From Pseudomonadota bacterium (GTDB lineage Bacteria; Myxococcota_A; Polyangia; Polyangiales; Polyangiaceae): a DNA stretch of 20,146 bases. Shown piece by piece: positions 1 to 7,034 of the stretch. The notes under the pieces are model-generated. The model was not told the DNA's origin. It searched no databases and worked only from the letters and a program-made list of their open reading frames with translations. The first letter of the stretch is position 1. Every line of letters starts with the position of its first letter. The stretch lies in the NCBI GenBank assembly GCA_023418705.1, contig JAEZYZ010000376.1:1-20146 (forward strand), read 5' to 3'. The position numbers and the translations under genes are program-made.

Positions 1-894
1 GCCGCGCTCGAGCGCGCCTGGCTGGCGAAGCAGCAGGCGCGCCCGGAGCGGCCCCTGCGGTTTCGCGTACAGTTCACCGCGGAGCAGGAGTACGTCGACC
101 TACTGGAGGAGGCCTTCGATCTGCTCGGCCTCAAGCAGCGTGCCGCGAGCTTGCCGGAGCTTCAGCTCCGAGCGCTCCGTGAGTTTGTCGAGCGGCTGCG
201 CCGGCGCCGGACGGGAACGAAACGCGGCGTGCGCGCGCCGGCCGCAGCGTCCGGCGTCACCCGCTTGCCCGCCCCCACCGGACCAGACGCCGCGCCGGCC
301 GCAGCGTCCGACGTCACCCGCTTGCCCGCTCCCACCGGACCAGACGCCGCGCCGGCCGCAGCGTCCGACGTCACCCGCTTGCCCGCTCCTACCGGGCCAG
401 ACGCCGCGCCGGTCGCAGCGTCCGGCGTCACGTGCTTGCCCGCCCCCACCGGACCAGACGCCGCGCCGGCGCGGCGCTACGTGAGCGCGCCCAACCGCGC
501 ACCGGAGACGCTGGGGGACGGGAACAACCAACCGGAGCGGCACCTCACGACCCCCGACACCGCGCCGCTGCCGGATGGCGCCTCTCCGCCCACGCCGGCG
601 CGGCGCCATGTGAGCGCGCCCGACCCCGCACCGGAGACCGAACTCGGTGATGCGAGCAGCCTACCGGAGCGGCACGTCGCTGCTCTCAACGCCGCGCCGG
701 CGCGGGTCATCGGCGCGCCCAACCGCGCACGAGAGACAGAGCTCGGTGACGCGAGCAGACTACCGGACCGGCACCTCGCTGCTCTCAACACCGCGCCACT
801 GCCGGACGGCCCGTCACCACGCGCGCCCGCGCCGGCGCGGCGCTACGTGAGCGCGCCCAACGCCCAACCGCGCACCAGAGACAGAGCTCGGTGA
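1..894 (+). CDS. HNH endonuclease-family protein, N-terminal part (5' truncated by window edge; frameshifted before its HNH domain)
   Basis: The frame is open from base 1, so the gene begins outside the window. The first ~75 residues (RFRVQFTAEQEYVDLLEEAFDLL, split here as RFRVQFTAEQ then EYVDLLEEAFDLLG, followed by LPELQLRALREFVERLRRRR) resemble the region that precedes the HNH domain in a family of myxobacterial HNH proteins. In that family a short basic linker then leads to a RRYVPAAVRR-type HNH start. Here the linker is replaced by four 19-residue repeats and then larger modules containing PARRYVSAPN. The frame ends at TGA 892-894, just after a 7-bp duplication at about 861. The HNH domain (1575-1916) lies in another frame. 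The gene is therefore either decaying or expressed in pieces. A sequencing or assembly slip in the repeats cannot be excluded. Confidence 0.7.
   Translation, partial: AALERAWLAKQQARPERPLRFRVQFTAEQEYVDLLEEAFDLLGLKQRAASLPELQLRALREFVERLRRRRTGTKRGVRAPAAASGVTRLPAPTGPDAAPAAASDVTRLPAPTGPDAAPAAASDVTRLPAPTGPDAAPVAASGVTCLPAPTGPDAAPARRYVSAPNRAPETLGDGNNQPERHLTTPDTAPLPDGASPPTPARRHVSAPDPAPETELGDASSLPERHVAALNAAPARVIGAPNRARETELGDASRLPDRHLAALNTAPLPDGPSPRAPAPARRYVSAPNAQPRTRDRAR
232..459 (+). repeat. 57-bp tandem repeat, four copies
   Basis: Four consecutive 57-bp units occupy 232-288, 289-345, 346-402 and 403-459, differing at only a few bases. Each is an exact multiple of three and encodes 19 residues of the type AAPAAASDVTRLPAPTGPD in the frame of the upstream HNH-family fragment. 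The array leads directly into the longer modules that start at 466. Confidence 0.93.
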
Positions 895-1625
895 CGCGAG
901 CAGCCAACCGGACCGGCACGTCACTGCTCCCAAACACCGCGCCGGCGCGGCGCTACGTGAGCGCGCCCAACCGCGCACCGGAGACAGAGCTCGGTGATGC
1001 CAACAGCCTACCGGAGCGGCACGTCGCTGCTCTCAACACCGCGCCGGCGCGGGACATCAGCACGCCCAACCGCGCACCAGAGACAGAGCTCGGTGATGCC
1101 AACAGCCTACCGGAGCGGCACGTCACTGCTCTCAACACCGCGCCGGCGCGGGACATCGCGCTCAACCACGCTTCGGAGACGGAGCTCGGTGACGCGAGCA
1201 GACTACCGGACCGGCACCTCGCTGCTCTCAACACCGCGTCGGCGCGGGACATCGGCGCGCCAAACCCCGCACCGGAGACCGATCTCGGTGATGCGAGCAG
1301 CCCGCCGGAGCGGCACCTCACCGCTCCCAACACCGCGCCGCTGCCGGATGGCACGTCACCGCCCGCGTCCGAGCCGGCGCGGGACATCGGCGCGCCCAAC
1401 GCCCAACCGCGCACCGGAGACCGAACTCGGTGATGCCAACAGCCTACCGGACCGGAACGTCGCTGCTCTCAACACCGAGCCGCTGCCGGATGGCACGTCA
1501 CCGCCCGCGCCCGCGCCGGCGCGGCGCTACGTGAGCGCGCCCAACGCCCAATCGCGCACCAGAGACAGAGCTCGGTGACGCGAGCAGCCTACCGGACCGG
1601 CACCTCACTGCTCCCAAACACCGCG
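466..1625 (+). repeat. Ten degenerate 96-142 bp modules expanding the HNH linker
   Basis: Modules start with ccggcgcgg at 466, 595, 697, 832, 942, 1044, 1143, 1239 (tcgg variant), 1374 and 1516; an eleventh copy of the start at 1626 is the HNH domain itself. Lengths are 129, 102, 135, 110, 102, 99, 96, 135, 142 and 110 bp. In frame they encode PARRYVSAPNRAPETELGDA, then SSLPERHVAALNTA, with an optional PLPDGTSPPAPA insert. Seven lengths are multiples of three. The exceptions (832, 1374, 1516) carry a 7-bp duplication gcccaac, and the two 110-bp modules also have one extra A. Those two modules differ at about 3 of 110 positions, so one is a recent copy of the other. Confidence 0.9.
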
Positions 1626-1916
1626 CCGGCGCGGCGCTACGTGAGCGCGGCGATCCGGCGCGAGGTGTGGGCGCGCGACGCCGGGCGATGTGCCTACACC
1701 GACGATCGCGGGCGGCGGTGTGCCGAGACCGGGAGCCTGGAGGTGCATCACCGCCAGGCGTATGCCCTTGGCGGGCCGGACACGGCGGCGAACCTCGAGC
1801 TTCGATGCGCTCCGCACAATCTCTTGGCGGCCGAGCAAGACTTTGGCCGAACGCACATGGATCGCCGGCGCGGCAAAGCGACGGCCGGTCGCGCCGGCGC
1901 GGCACAATCGAGTTGA
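1575..1916 (+). CDS. HNH endonuclease domain (C-terminal fragment of the same gene)
   Basis: This 113-residue frame holds a complete HNH fold: RRYVSAAIRREVWARDAGRC, a second cysteine in GRRC, the His-His pair in LEVHHRQAYALGG, then AANLELRCAPHN, ending in EQDFGR. The last stretch is typical of the myxobacterial HNH family, which binds a metal and cleaves or nicks DNA. The N-terminal half of the protein is in frame 1 (1-894) and this is in frame 3. The first usable start is GTG 1575, which overlaps the TGA at 1576-1578 that closes the frame-1 repeats (GTGA). Coupled re-initiation is therefore possible but unproven. No clear Shine-Dalgarno is visible. Calling the domain is secure; whether it is made as a protein is not. 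Confidence 0.75.
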   Translation: MTRAAYRTGTSLLPNTAPARRYVSAAIRREVWARDAGRCAYTDDRGRRCAETGSLEVHHRQAYALGGPDTAANLELRCAPHNLLAAEQDFGRTHMDRRRGKATAGRAGAAQSS

Positions 1917-1944
1917 AGGGCCGAGGCCGAGGCCCTTGGCAGGC

Positions 1945-2361
1945 TCAGCCGGCAGCGAACCGCTTCGAGACGGCGAGGCTCGCGGGGGGCGGAGGGATTT
2001 GGCTGCGGGGAGGACAGGAGTGCACGACCATGTCGAGCAACTCGGTGTTGGCGCACTCGGCCGGCAACACGGGACCGAGGCGGCGAGCGTCGCGCAGCGT
2101 CGCCGCGGCTTCGATCGCCGACCGGAACACGACGCGGCGAACATGACCTTCCGCCAGCAGGCTTCCGGCGAGCTCGACGCCGTCGCCGTCGGCCAGCTCC
2201 ACGTCGAACAGCCCGATCTCGAACGCCACCTTCAGGCGACGAGCGGCGGCGCAGGAGCCAGCGTGGATGACATCGTAGCCGGCGCCGCGCAGAACGAGCG
2301 CCGTCTCTCGGGCCTGCAGCTCGTCGTCACCGACGACGAGAACACGTTGCGGGGAAAGCAT
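1945..2361 (-). CDS. Single-domain response regulator (receiver domain only)
   Basis: A 138-residue protein starting MLSPQRVLVVGDDELQARET. The receiver fold is recognisable: acidic pair D12-D13 after the first strand, a predicted phospho-acceptor D53 in GLFDVELADGDG, and S81 in RVVFRSA at the usual Thr/Ser position. The conserved lysine before a proline (KP) is not apparent; the region reads GPVLPAE (about 96-102). There is no output domain, so it would act by phosphotransfer or protein contact. No histidine kinase gene is adjacent. ATG 2361 is the natural start because the first beta strand begins five residues later; the ribosome site is weak (aggtaag). It is convergent with the HNH fragment, 28 bp away. 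About 25 C-terminal residues are Pro-rich and non-conserved. Confidence 0.75.
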   Translation of the reverse strand: MLSPQRVLVVGDDELQARETALVLRGAGYDVIHAGSCAAARRLKVAFEIGLFDVELADGDGVELAGSLLAEGHVRRVVFRSAIEAAATLRDARRLGPVLPAECANTELLDMVVHSCPPRSQIPPPPASLAVSKRFAAG

Positions 2362-2419
2362 CGTCTTACCTACATGTCAGCATGAGGGGCGCTCGGTTGG
2401 CAAGCTGCTCGTAGGTCTA

Positions 2420-2435
2420 GGGTGCGACGGCACCC
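2420..2435. other. Perfect 6-bp hairpin (gggtgc-gacg-gcaccc)
   Basis: A compact inverted repeat with a four-base loop between the response regulator gene and the minisatellite. On the plus strand it is followed eight bases later by a short T run (attttc); on the minus strand no T tract follows. It may be a weak terminator or a chance structure. The rest of 2362-2620 shows no convincing gene. Confidence 0.3.
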
Positions 2436-2620
2436 GGCTGATTTTCTGGGGACAACCTGGACAAAACCTGCGCGCGCCCTGTTGTCGACCGGGAACTGCT
2501 GCGTAGCTTGCTGCGCACGGGTCGCTCTGCACCCAGGTCGCGGGGACGCGCTCCACCGGCGAACCGCGCGCGGTTTTCGAATTTCCTTGCAGATCGCGCG
2601 GCGCCGAACGGCAGCTTTCG

Positions 2621-3149
2621 GCGCCGCGCGCCAGCGGCCACTCGCTGTTCGTCAGCTTTCGCGCCGCGCGCCAGCGGCCACTCGCTGTTCGTCAGCTTTC
2701 GCGCCGCGCGCCAGCGGCCACTCGCTGTTCGTCAGCTTTCGTCGCCGCGCGCCAGCGGCCACTCGCTGTTCGTCAGCTTTCGCGCCGCGCGCCAGCGGCC
2801 ACTCGCTGTTCGTCAGCTTTCGTCGCCGCGCGTCAGCTGGCATCCCTGCGCGCCAGCTTTCGTCGCCGCGCGTCAGCTGGCATCCCTGCGCGCCAGCTTT
2901 CGTCGCTGCGTCAGCTGCCACTCGCTGCGTCAGCTTTGTCGCCGGGCGCCAGCGGCCACTCGCTGTACGCCAGCTTTCGTCGCCGCGCGTCAGCGCGTCA
3001 GCTTTCGGCGCCGCGCGCCAGCGGCCACTCGCTGTTCGTCAGCTTTCGTCGCCGCGCGTCAGCTGGCATCCCTGCGCGCCAGCTTTCGTCGCCGCGCGTC
3101 AGCCTGCCACTCGCTGCGCGTCAGCTTTCGTCGCTGCGCGTCAGCTTTC
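2621..3149. repeat. Minisatellite of about 40-bp units running into the 3' end of argG
   Basis: About 14 head-to-tail units, each ending in cagctttc, start at 2621, 2661, 2701, 2741, 2782, 2822, 2862, 2902, 2938, 2979, 3007, 3048, 3088 and 3130. Most are 40-42 bp; those at 2902, 2979 and 3130 are shorter. Type A (2621-2821, 3007) contains cagcg-gccact-cgctg. Type B (2822, 2862, 3048) contains agctggc-atccctgcgc-gccagct. Both can fold into a hairpin at the same place although their sequences differ. The last unit contains the argG stop codon (tca at 3141-3143 on plus). Units abut with no unique spacers. Overlapping plus-strand ORFs are by-products of the periodic sequence. Confidence 0.93.
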
Positions 3150-4490
3150 GTCGCTGCTCTCGCCGAGCAGCTCCGGCAAGAGCCCCGTATCGGAGCTCAG
3201 GCGCCGGACCGCATCGAGCTGCCGCGCGAGCAGCTCGCGGTTGTCGGTGACCGACAGGCTCTGCATTTCGAGCGCGCCGATGCGGTCGTCTGGAGAAAAC
3301 GCGGGGGCCTCCACCCGCTCCATGCTGAGCTTGTCCGGCGCGTACGTCATGTACTCGGCCTGGGTGTCCATGATCGAGTAGTCGTCGCCGCGACGGAGCT
3401 CGAGCGTGACGCGACCGCTGATGGCCGACGCCACCCAGCGCGTGAGCGCGTCCTTGAGCAGCATCGCCTCGGGATCGAACCACTTGCCCTCGTACAGCAG
3501 ACGCCCGAGCCGCCGCCCGAGCCCGAAGTACAGATCGAGCGTGTTTTCATTGTGCACGGCTGACAGCAGCCGCTCGTAGGCGATGTGCAACAAGGCCATC
3601 CCGGGCGCTTCGTAGATGCCGCGGCTCTTGGCCTCGATGACGCGGTTCTCGATCTGATCGCTCATGCCGAGGCCATGGCGGCCACCGATGCGGTTCGCTT
3701 CCAGCATCAGCTCGATCGAGCTGCCGAAGCGGACGCCATTCAGCGCGACCGGCACGCCGCGGCTGATCTCGACCGTGACGGTCTCGGGGCGGATGTCGAC
3801 CTCGCTCTTCCAGTGCGCCACGCCCATGATCGGCTCGACGATGTGCAGCCCGCGGTCGAGGTGCTCGAGGTCCTTGGCTTCGTGCGTGGCGCCGAGCACG
3901 TTGGCGTCGGTGCTGTATGCCTTTTCGGTGCTCATGCTGTAGGGCAGCCCGAGCCCCTGGAGGTACTCGCTCATCTCCTTGCGGCCCCCAAAGGCATCGA
4001 CGAACTTCTGGTCGAGCCAGGGCTTGTAGATCATCAGCTCCGGGTTGGTGAGCACGCCGTAGCGATAGAAGCGCTGGATGTCGTTGCCCTTGTGGGTGCT
4101 GCCGTCGCCGAACACGTTCACGTCGTCCTCGCGCATCGCGCGGATGATCGCGGTGGCGGTCACGGCCCGGCCGAGCGGCGTCGTGTTGAAGTACTTTTTG
4201 CCGCCGCTGCCCAGGTGGAAGGCGCCGCACTGGATCGCGACGATGCCTTCGCGGGCGAGCGCCTCGCGGCAGTCGACCAGCCGGGCGCGCACGGCCCCGT
4301 GGCTCTCGGCGATCGGCAAGATGGCGCGCGGGTCCGGCTCGTCGGGCTGCGCGAGGTCAGCGGTGTAGGCGTACACCTGGAGGTTTTGGCGGCTGAGCCA
4401 GGCCACGGCGCAGCGCGTGTCCAAACCCCCGGAAAAGGCGATTCCAAGGCGGGTGCCAGCTTTGGGCAGAGAGCGATAAATGCGGCTCAT
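3141..4490 (-). CDS. argG: Argininosuccinate synthase
   Basis: Condenses citrulline with aspartate using ATP to give argininosuccinate, the penultimate step of arginine synthesis, in the cytosol. From ATG 4490 the protein has 449 residues, close to the long E. coli type (447). Visible signatures: the nucleotide loop GIAFSGGLDT (residues 16-25), YAYTADLAQPDEPDP, AIQCGAFH, YFNTTPLGRAVT, FGDGSTHKGNDIQRFYRYG, STEKAYSTDANVLGATHEAKD, EANRIGGRHGLGMSDQIENR and IYEAPGMALLHIAYERLL. The frame extends to 4529, but the upstream residues are not conserved and MSRIYRSL fits the family start. The last residues (GESSDES) are specified by a unit of the downstream minisatellite. It is divergent from the FHA-GGDEF gene, with no other arg gene nearby. 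Confidence 0.97.
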   Translation of the reverse strand: MSRIYRSLPKAGTRLGIAFSGGLDTRCAVAWLSRQNLQVYAYTADLAQPDEPDPRAILPIAESHGAVRARLVDCREALAREGIVAIQCGAFHLGSGGKKYFNTTPLGRAVTATAIIRAMREDDVNVFGDGSTHKGNDIQRFYRYGVLTNPELMIYKPWLDQKFVDAFGGRKEMSEYLQGLGLPYSMSTEKAYSTDANVLGATHEAKDLEHLDRGLHIVEPIMGVAHWKSEVDIRPETVTVEISRGVPVALNGVRFGSSIELMLEANRIGGRHGLGMSDQIENRVIEAKSRGIYEAPGMALLHIAYERLLSAVHNENTLDLYFGLGRRLGRLLYEGKWFDPEAMLLKDALTRWVASAISGRVTLELRRGDDYSIMDTQAEYMTYAPDKLSMERVEAPAFSPDDRIGALEMQSLSVTDNRELLARQLDAVRRLSSDTGLLPELLGESSDES

Positions 4491-4627
4491 GGGTGTCGGC
4501 TGCCTACCATGCCAGCGGCTGCGGGACACCTCCCCACGAGCGGCCTCCAGCGGATTTGGGGCGGCCGAGCAGGGCGCGCAAGATTGACCTGCACACTCTC
4601 GCCGAAGTTTGGCTAAACTCGAGGGAC

Positions 4628-5518
4628 GTGGACGACGACCATACGATTGTGAGGCGCCCGACGGTGCTCACGCAGACCGGTGAGACCAGCGCCTGTCTCA
4701 TCATTCTGTCCGGCCAATCGGTCGGCAAGATGTTCAAGGTCGATCGCACCAAATACGTCATCGGCCGTGGCAGCGACGCCGACATCCGTCTCGATGACGA
4801 GGGGGTGTCGCGCCACCACGCGCAGCTCGTTCAATACGGGCCGGGGGTGGTGTCGATCCGGGATCTGAACTCCACCAACGGCACCTACGTCAACGGCAAC
4901 CGCATCGAAGCGCATGTCCTGAGCGATGGGGATCGCATCCAGTTCGGCTCGGTGAGCATCCTCAAGTTCAGCCTCAACGACTCGCTCGAGGAGCAGTTTC
5001 AGCAGCAGCTCTACGCCGCCGCGACGCGCGACGCGATGACCGGCGCCTACAACAAGCGCTACTTCGAAGAGCAGCTCGGCAAGGACTTCAGCCACGCGAA
5101 GCGGCACGAGGACCCGCTCTCGGTGATGGTCGCCGACATCGACTTCTTCAAACAGATCAACGACACCCACGGTCACTTGGCGGGCGACTACGTGCTCAAG
5201 CGCCTGTGCGAGGTGTTCAGCGCCTCGATCCGCAATGAAGACGCGCTCTGCCGCATCGGCGGCGAGGAGTTCGCGCTCATCATGCGCGGGACGGACCTGA
5301 ACGGTGCCGCGGCCCTCGCCGAGCGGCTGCGCGCGGCGATTCAGCAAGAGGTGTTCGACTTTCAGGGCACCAAGATCCCAGTGACCATCTCCGCTGGCGT
5401 CGCCACCTATGTCCCCGAGCAGCACACGTCTCCGGTCGTGCTGGTCGAGGAGGCGGATCAGCTCTTGTACGCGGCCAAGCGCGGCGGACGAAATCGCGTC
5501 TGCCTGCCGAAGGGGTGA
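4628..5518 (+). CDS. FHA-GGDEF diguanylate cyclase
   Basis: A 296-residue cytosolic protein predicted to make cyclic di-GMP from two GTP in response to a phosphothreonine partner. The N-terminal FHA domain (about 24-115) keeps its key residues: G46-R47, S61, H64 and N84 in DLNSTNGTYVNG. A short helix (QFQQQLYAAATRD) leads into the GGDEF domain (about 133-296) with ADIDFFKQINDTHGHLAGD, active-site GGEEF (211-215) and an RxxD product-inhibition site (R202-D205) five residues before it. Catalysis and feedback inhibition should both work. GTG 4628 is preferred because it gives VDDDHTIVRRPTV directly before the FHA domain; gaggg lies just upstream but very close. The same frame is open to 4493. 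It likely couples a Ser/Thr kinase signal to c-di-GMP. Confidence 0.92.
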   Translation: MDDDHTIVRRPTVLTQTGETSACLIILSGQSVGKMFKVDRTKYVIGRGSDADIRLDDEGVSRHHAQLVQYGPGVVSIRDLNSTNGTYVNGNRIEAHVLSDGDRIQFGSVSILKFSLNDSLEEQFQQQLYAAATRDAMTGAYNKRYFEEQLGKDFSHAKRHEDPLSVMVADIDFFKQINDTHGHLAGDYVLKRLCEVFSASIRNEDALCRIGGEEFALIMRGTDLNGAAALAERLRAAIQQEVFDFQGTKIPVTISAGVATYVPEQHTSPVVLVEEADQLLYAAKRGGRNRVCLPKG

Positions 5519-5620
5519 CGCCCTCGAGAAATCCCCGCGTCGCGGACCGGCCGGGCGTGCTGCCTGGGTGGGCGAGCGGGCTTGCCAGCGAAGCGGGGCA
5601 TGGCCACATCGTAGGATGCC

Positions 5621-5836
5621 ATGCACGAAGAGGAGCTCCAGGATCTCTCGCAGTGTGAGGATTGCCGGGTCGAGACGTCCGCGACTTTGTACCGCGGCTA
5701 CGTCTTCAGCGACGCCGGCGTCCTGTGCTTCGAGTGCGCGGTTCGGCGGGGTGGCGTCTACGACGGCGCGAAAGAGCGCTGGACGCGTGCGCCCGACATT
5801 GGGGATCTGATCCACGAACGCCGCCCGGCGCTGTGA
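5621..5836 (+). CDS. Small four-cysteine (zinc-ribbon-like) protein of unknown function
   Basis: A 71-residue protein with two CxxC pairs, C12-C15 (QCEDCR) and C36-C39 (LCFECA), spaced 20 residues apart, which fits a single zinc-binding knuckle pair. There is no signal peptide or membrane segment, so it is probably cytosolic. A good ribosome site (tagga) precedes ATG 5621. It lies 102 bp downstream of the diguanylate cyclase on the same strand and may be co-transcribed. No family was recognised. A regulatory or rubredoxin-like role is possible, but only the metal-binding pattern is visible. It converges with the FecR-like gene, 49 bp away. Confidence 0.72.
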   Translation: MHEEELQDLSQCEDCRVETSATLYRGYVFSDAGVLCFECAVRRGGVYDGAKERWTRAPDIGDLIHERRPAL

Positions 5837-5885
5837 CCGACGAGCGAGACCCGAGCGTCAGCCTCGGCAGCCACCGGAAGGTGCC

Positions 5886-6479
5886 TCAGAGGTCGCTCGA
5901 CCAGGACTCTCCCGTCTCGATGGCGGTCGGATGCTCGGCGCCCAGCCGCCACACGTGCGCCTTGCCGTGATCGATGACGAGGCCGACGCGCAATGTCTCT
6001 TCCCCCTGCTTGCCCTGCGCCACGAACTCCGTCCCCAGCGTGAACGCGGCGGCGTTGGCGCTCACCTCGACGCCGGCAGCAAACACGGAGAAGCGTCGCT
6101 CCACGACGTCGCTCACCTCGAAGTGGGCTTGACCGGCGGTGAGCACGATCTCGATCACCCCCGGACCCGAGCGGATCAGGTTCAGCTCCGTGGACGAGCC
6201 GAGACGAGCGCGTGAGCCGTCCGGCAGCTCCAAGGTCTCGAAGCGCTCCGAGAGCACGATCCCGCCGGCAGACGCCGGGGCCTGGCTCGCGGGGCTCTCG
6301 GCAGCGCGCGGCGCGGTCACCCCCAATGCCGCGCCAAGGGCGACCGCGCGGGGCCACCAACGCTTGCGCGCCCGCTGTTTGGCCATGGCCGACGTCCGAG
6401 CGACCCGCCGCCAGAGCCGCTGCACGTCGGCGTCGGACAAGGCGGGGACGATCCGGTCGGGGCGCTCGCTCGCGATCAT
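5886..6479 (-). CDS. FecR-like anti-sigma/signal-transducing membrane protein
   Basis: A 197-residue protein. A short cytosolic part (1-40, SDADVQRLWRRVARTS) is followed by one hydrophobic segment (about 41-57, WWPRAVALGAALGVTAP). A periplasmic FecR-type domain follows: FETLELPDGSRARLGSSTEL, VIEIVLTAGQAHFEV, RRFSVFAAGVEVSANAAAFTLGTEF and IETGESW (80-192). FecR proteins pass an envelope signal to a cognate ECF sigma factor. ATG 6479 overlaps the stop of the upstream sigma-like gene (ATGA at 6476-6479), which indicates translational coupling and fixes the start. The frame is open upstream to 6560, but that part is a shadow of the sigma-like gene. No TonB receptor gene is adjacent, so the signal is unknown. 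Confidence 0.82.
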   Translation of the reverse strand: MIASERPDRIVPALSDADVQRLWRRVARTSAMAKQRARKRWWPRAVALGAALGVTAPRAAESPASQAPASAGGIVLSERFETLELPDGSRARLGSSTELNLIRSGPGVIEIVLTAGQAHFEVSDVVERRFSVFAAGVEVSANAAAFTLGTEFVAQGKQGEETLRVGLVIDHGKAHVWRLGAEHPTAIETGESWSSDL

Positions 6480-6853
6480 CGAGCGCAGGCTCCGGGAGCG
6501 GCGCGGCGCGCCAGCCCGAGCCCCCGTCCGAGCGCAGGCAAGCAGGACGCCCACTGCCAAAACCGACGCGGCCGGCGCGCCCGGCGCCGCGTGGCTTCCT
6601 CCAGCAGCGTTGAAAAGCGCCCCGGCGGCCCCTGCTGCTCCAGCACCGCGAACGCCTCGACGAAGACCTGCTCCACGACCCGCAGGGGGTCCCCCTCCCC
6701 ACCGAGCAGTCGAACGGCGCGCTCATGCACCGCGTGCACGTGCCGCTCGAACAGCGCCTGCTTTGCCCACCACTGGCCGCGACGCGCGGCCGAAATCAGC
6801 TCGGCCTCCGGTCGCTCCAAGCTCTTGGGGCGGAGGGCGTGCACCGTTCCCAT
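6476..6853 (-). CDS. Sigma-70 region-2-like protein lacking region 4
   Basis: A 125-residue protein. Residues 15-100 resemble ECF sigma region 2: AELISAARRGQWWAKQALFERH, then VVEQVFVEAFAVLEQ at the core-binding/-10 helix, and FSTLLEEATRRRARRPRR at the end of region 2.4. It stops about 25 residues later, whereas ECF factors normally run to 160-200 residues with a helix-turn-helix region 4 for the -35 element. No frame downstream encodes region 4, because the FecR gene starts at once. It may be a reduced sigma, a core-binding regulator or a remnant. ATG 6853 has ggag almost touching it; GTG three codons later would have better spacing. Coupling to FecR supports a functional pair. Confidence 0.68.
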   Translation of the reverse strand: MGTVHALRPKSLERPEAELISAARRGQWWAKQALFERHVHAVHERAVRLLGGEGDPLRVVEQVFVEAFAVLEQQGPPGRFSTLLEEATRRRARRPRRFWQWASCLPALGRGLGLARRAAPGACAR

Positions 6854-7034
6854 ACTCCAATAAGTCTCTTTAGGGCGCCGTTTGGCTCAGGATCTTTTCG
6901 GGCTCGATGACGCGCCGATTCGACTCCTGACGGAAATCATGCCTTCCCCGGCGCCGACATCACCTCTTCGTGCGCTGGTTCACCGCCGCCAAGCCAGCCC
7001 CAACGAGACGTGTTTCGGGTGCAGCAGATCGGTT

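Noticed and set aside
2621..3149. CRISPR array
   Set aside because: Units are head-to-tail with no unique spacers between them, and no cas gene is nearby.
2422..3563. Two long plus-strand frames across the 40-bp minisatellite
   Set aside because: They translate the repeat itself and then run antisense through argG; no start signal and no recognisable domain.
4584..4619. Promoter with ttgacc and taaact for the FHA-GGDEF gene
   Set aside because: The two boxes are 24 bases apart, too far for a normal sigma-70 promoter, and no better -10 lies at 16-18 bases.
5850..5885. Terminator between the small Cys protein and FecR genes (cacc-ggaa-ggtg)
   Set aside because: Only four pairs and no T tract on either strand.
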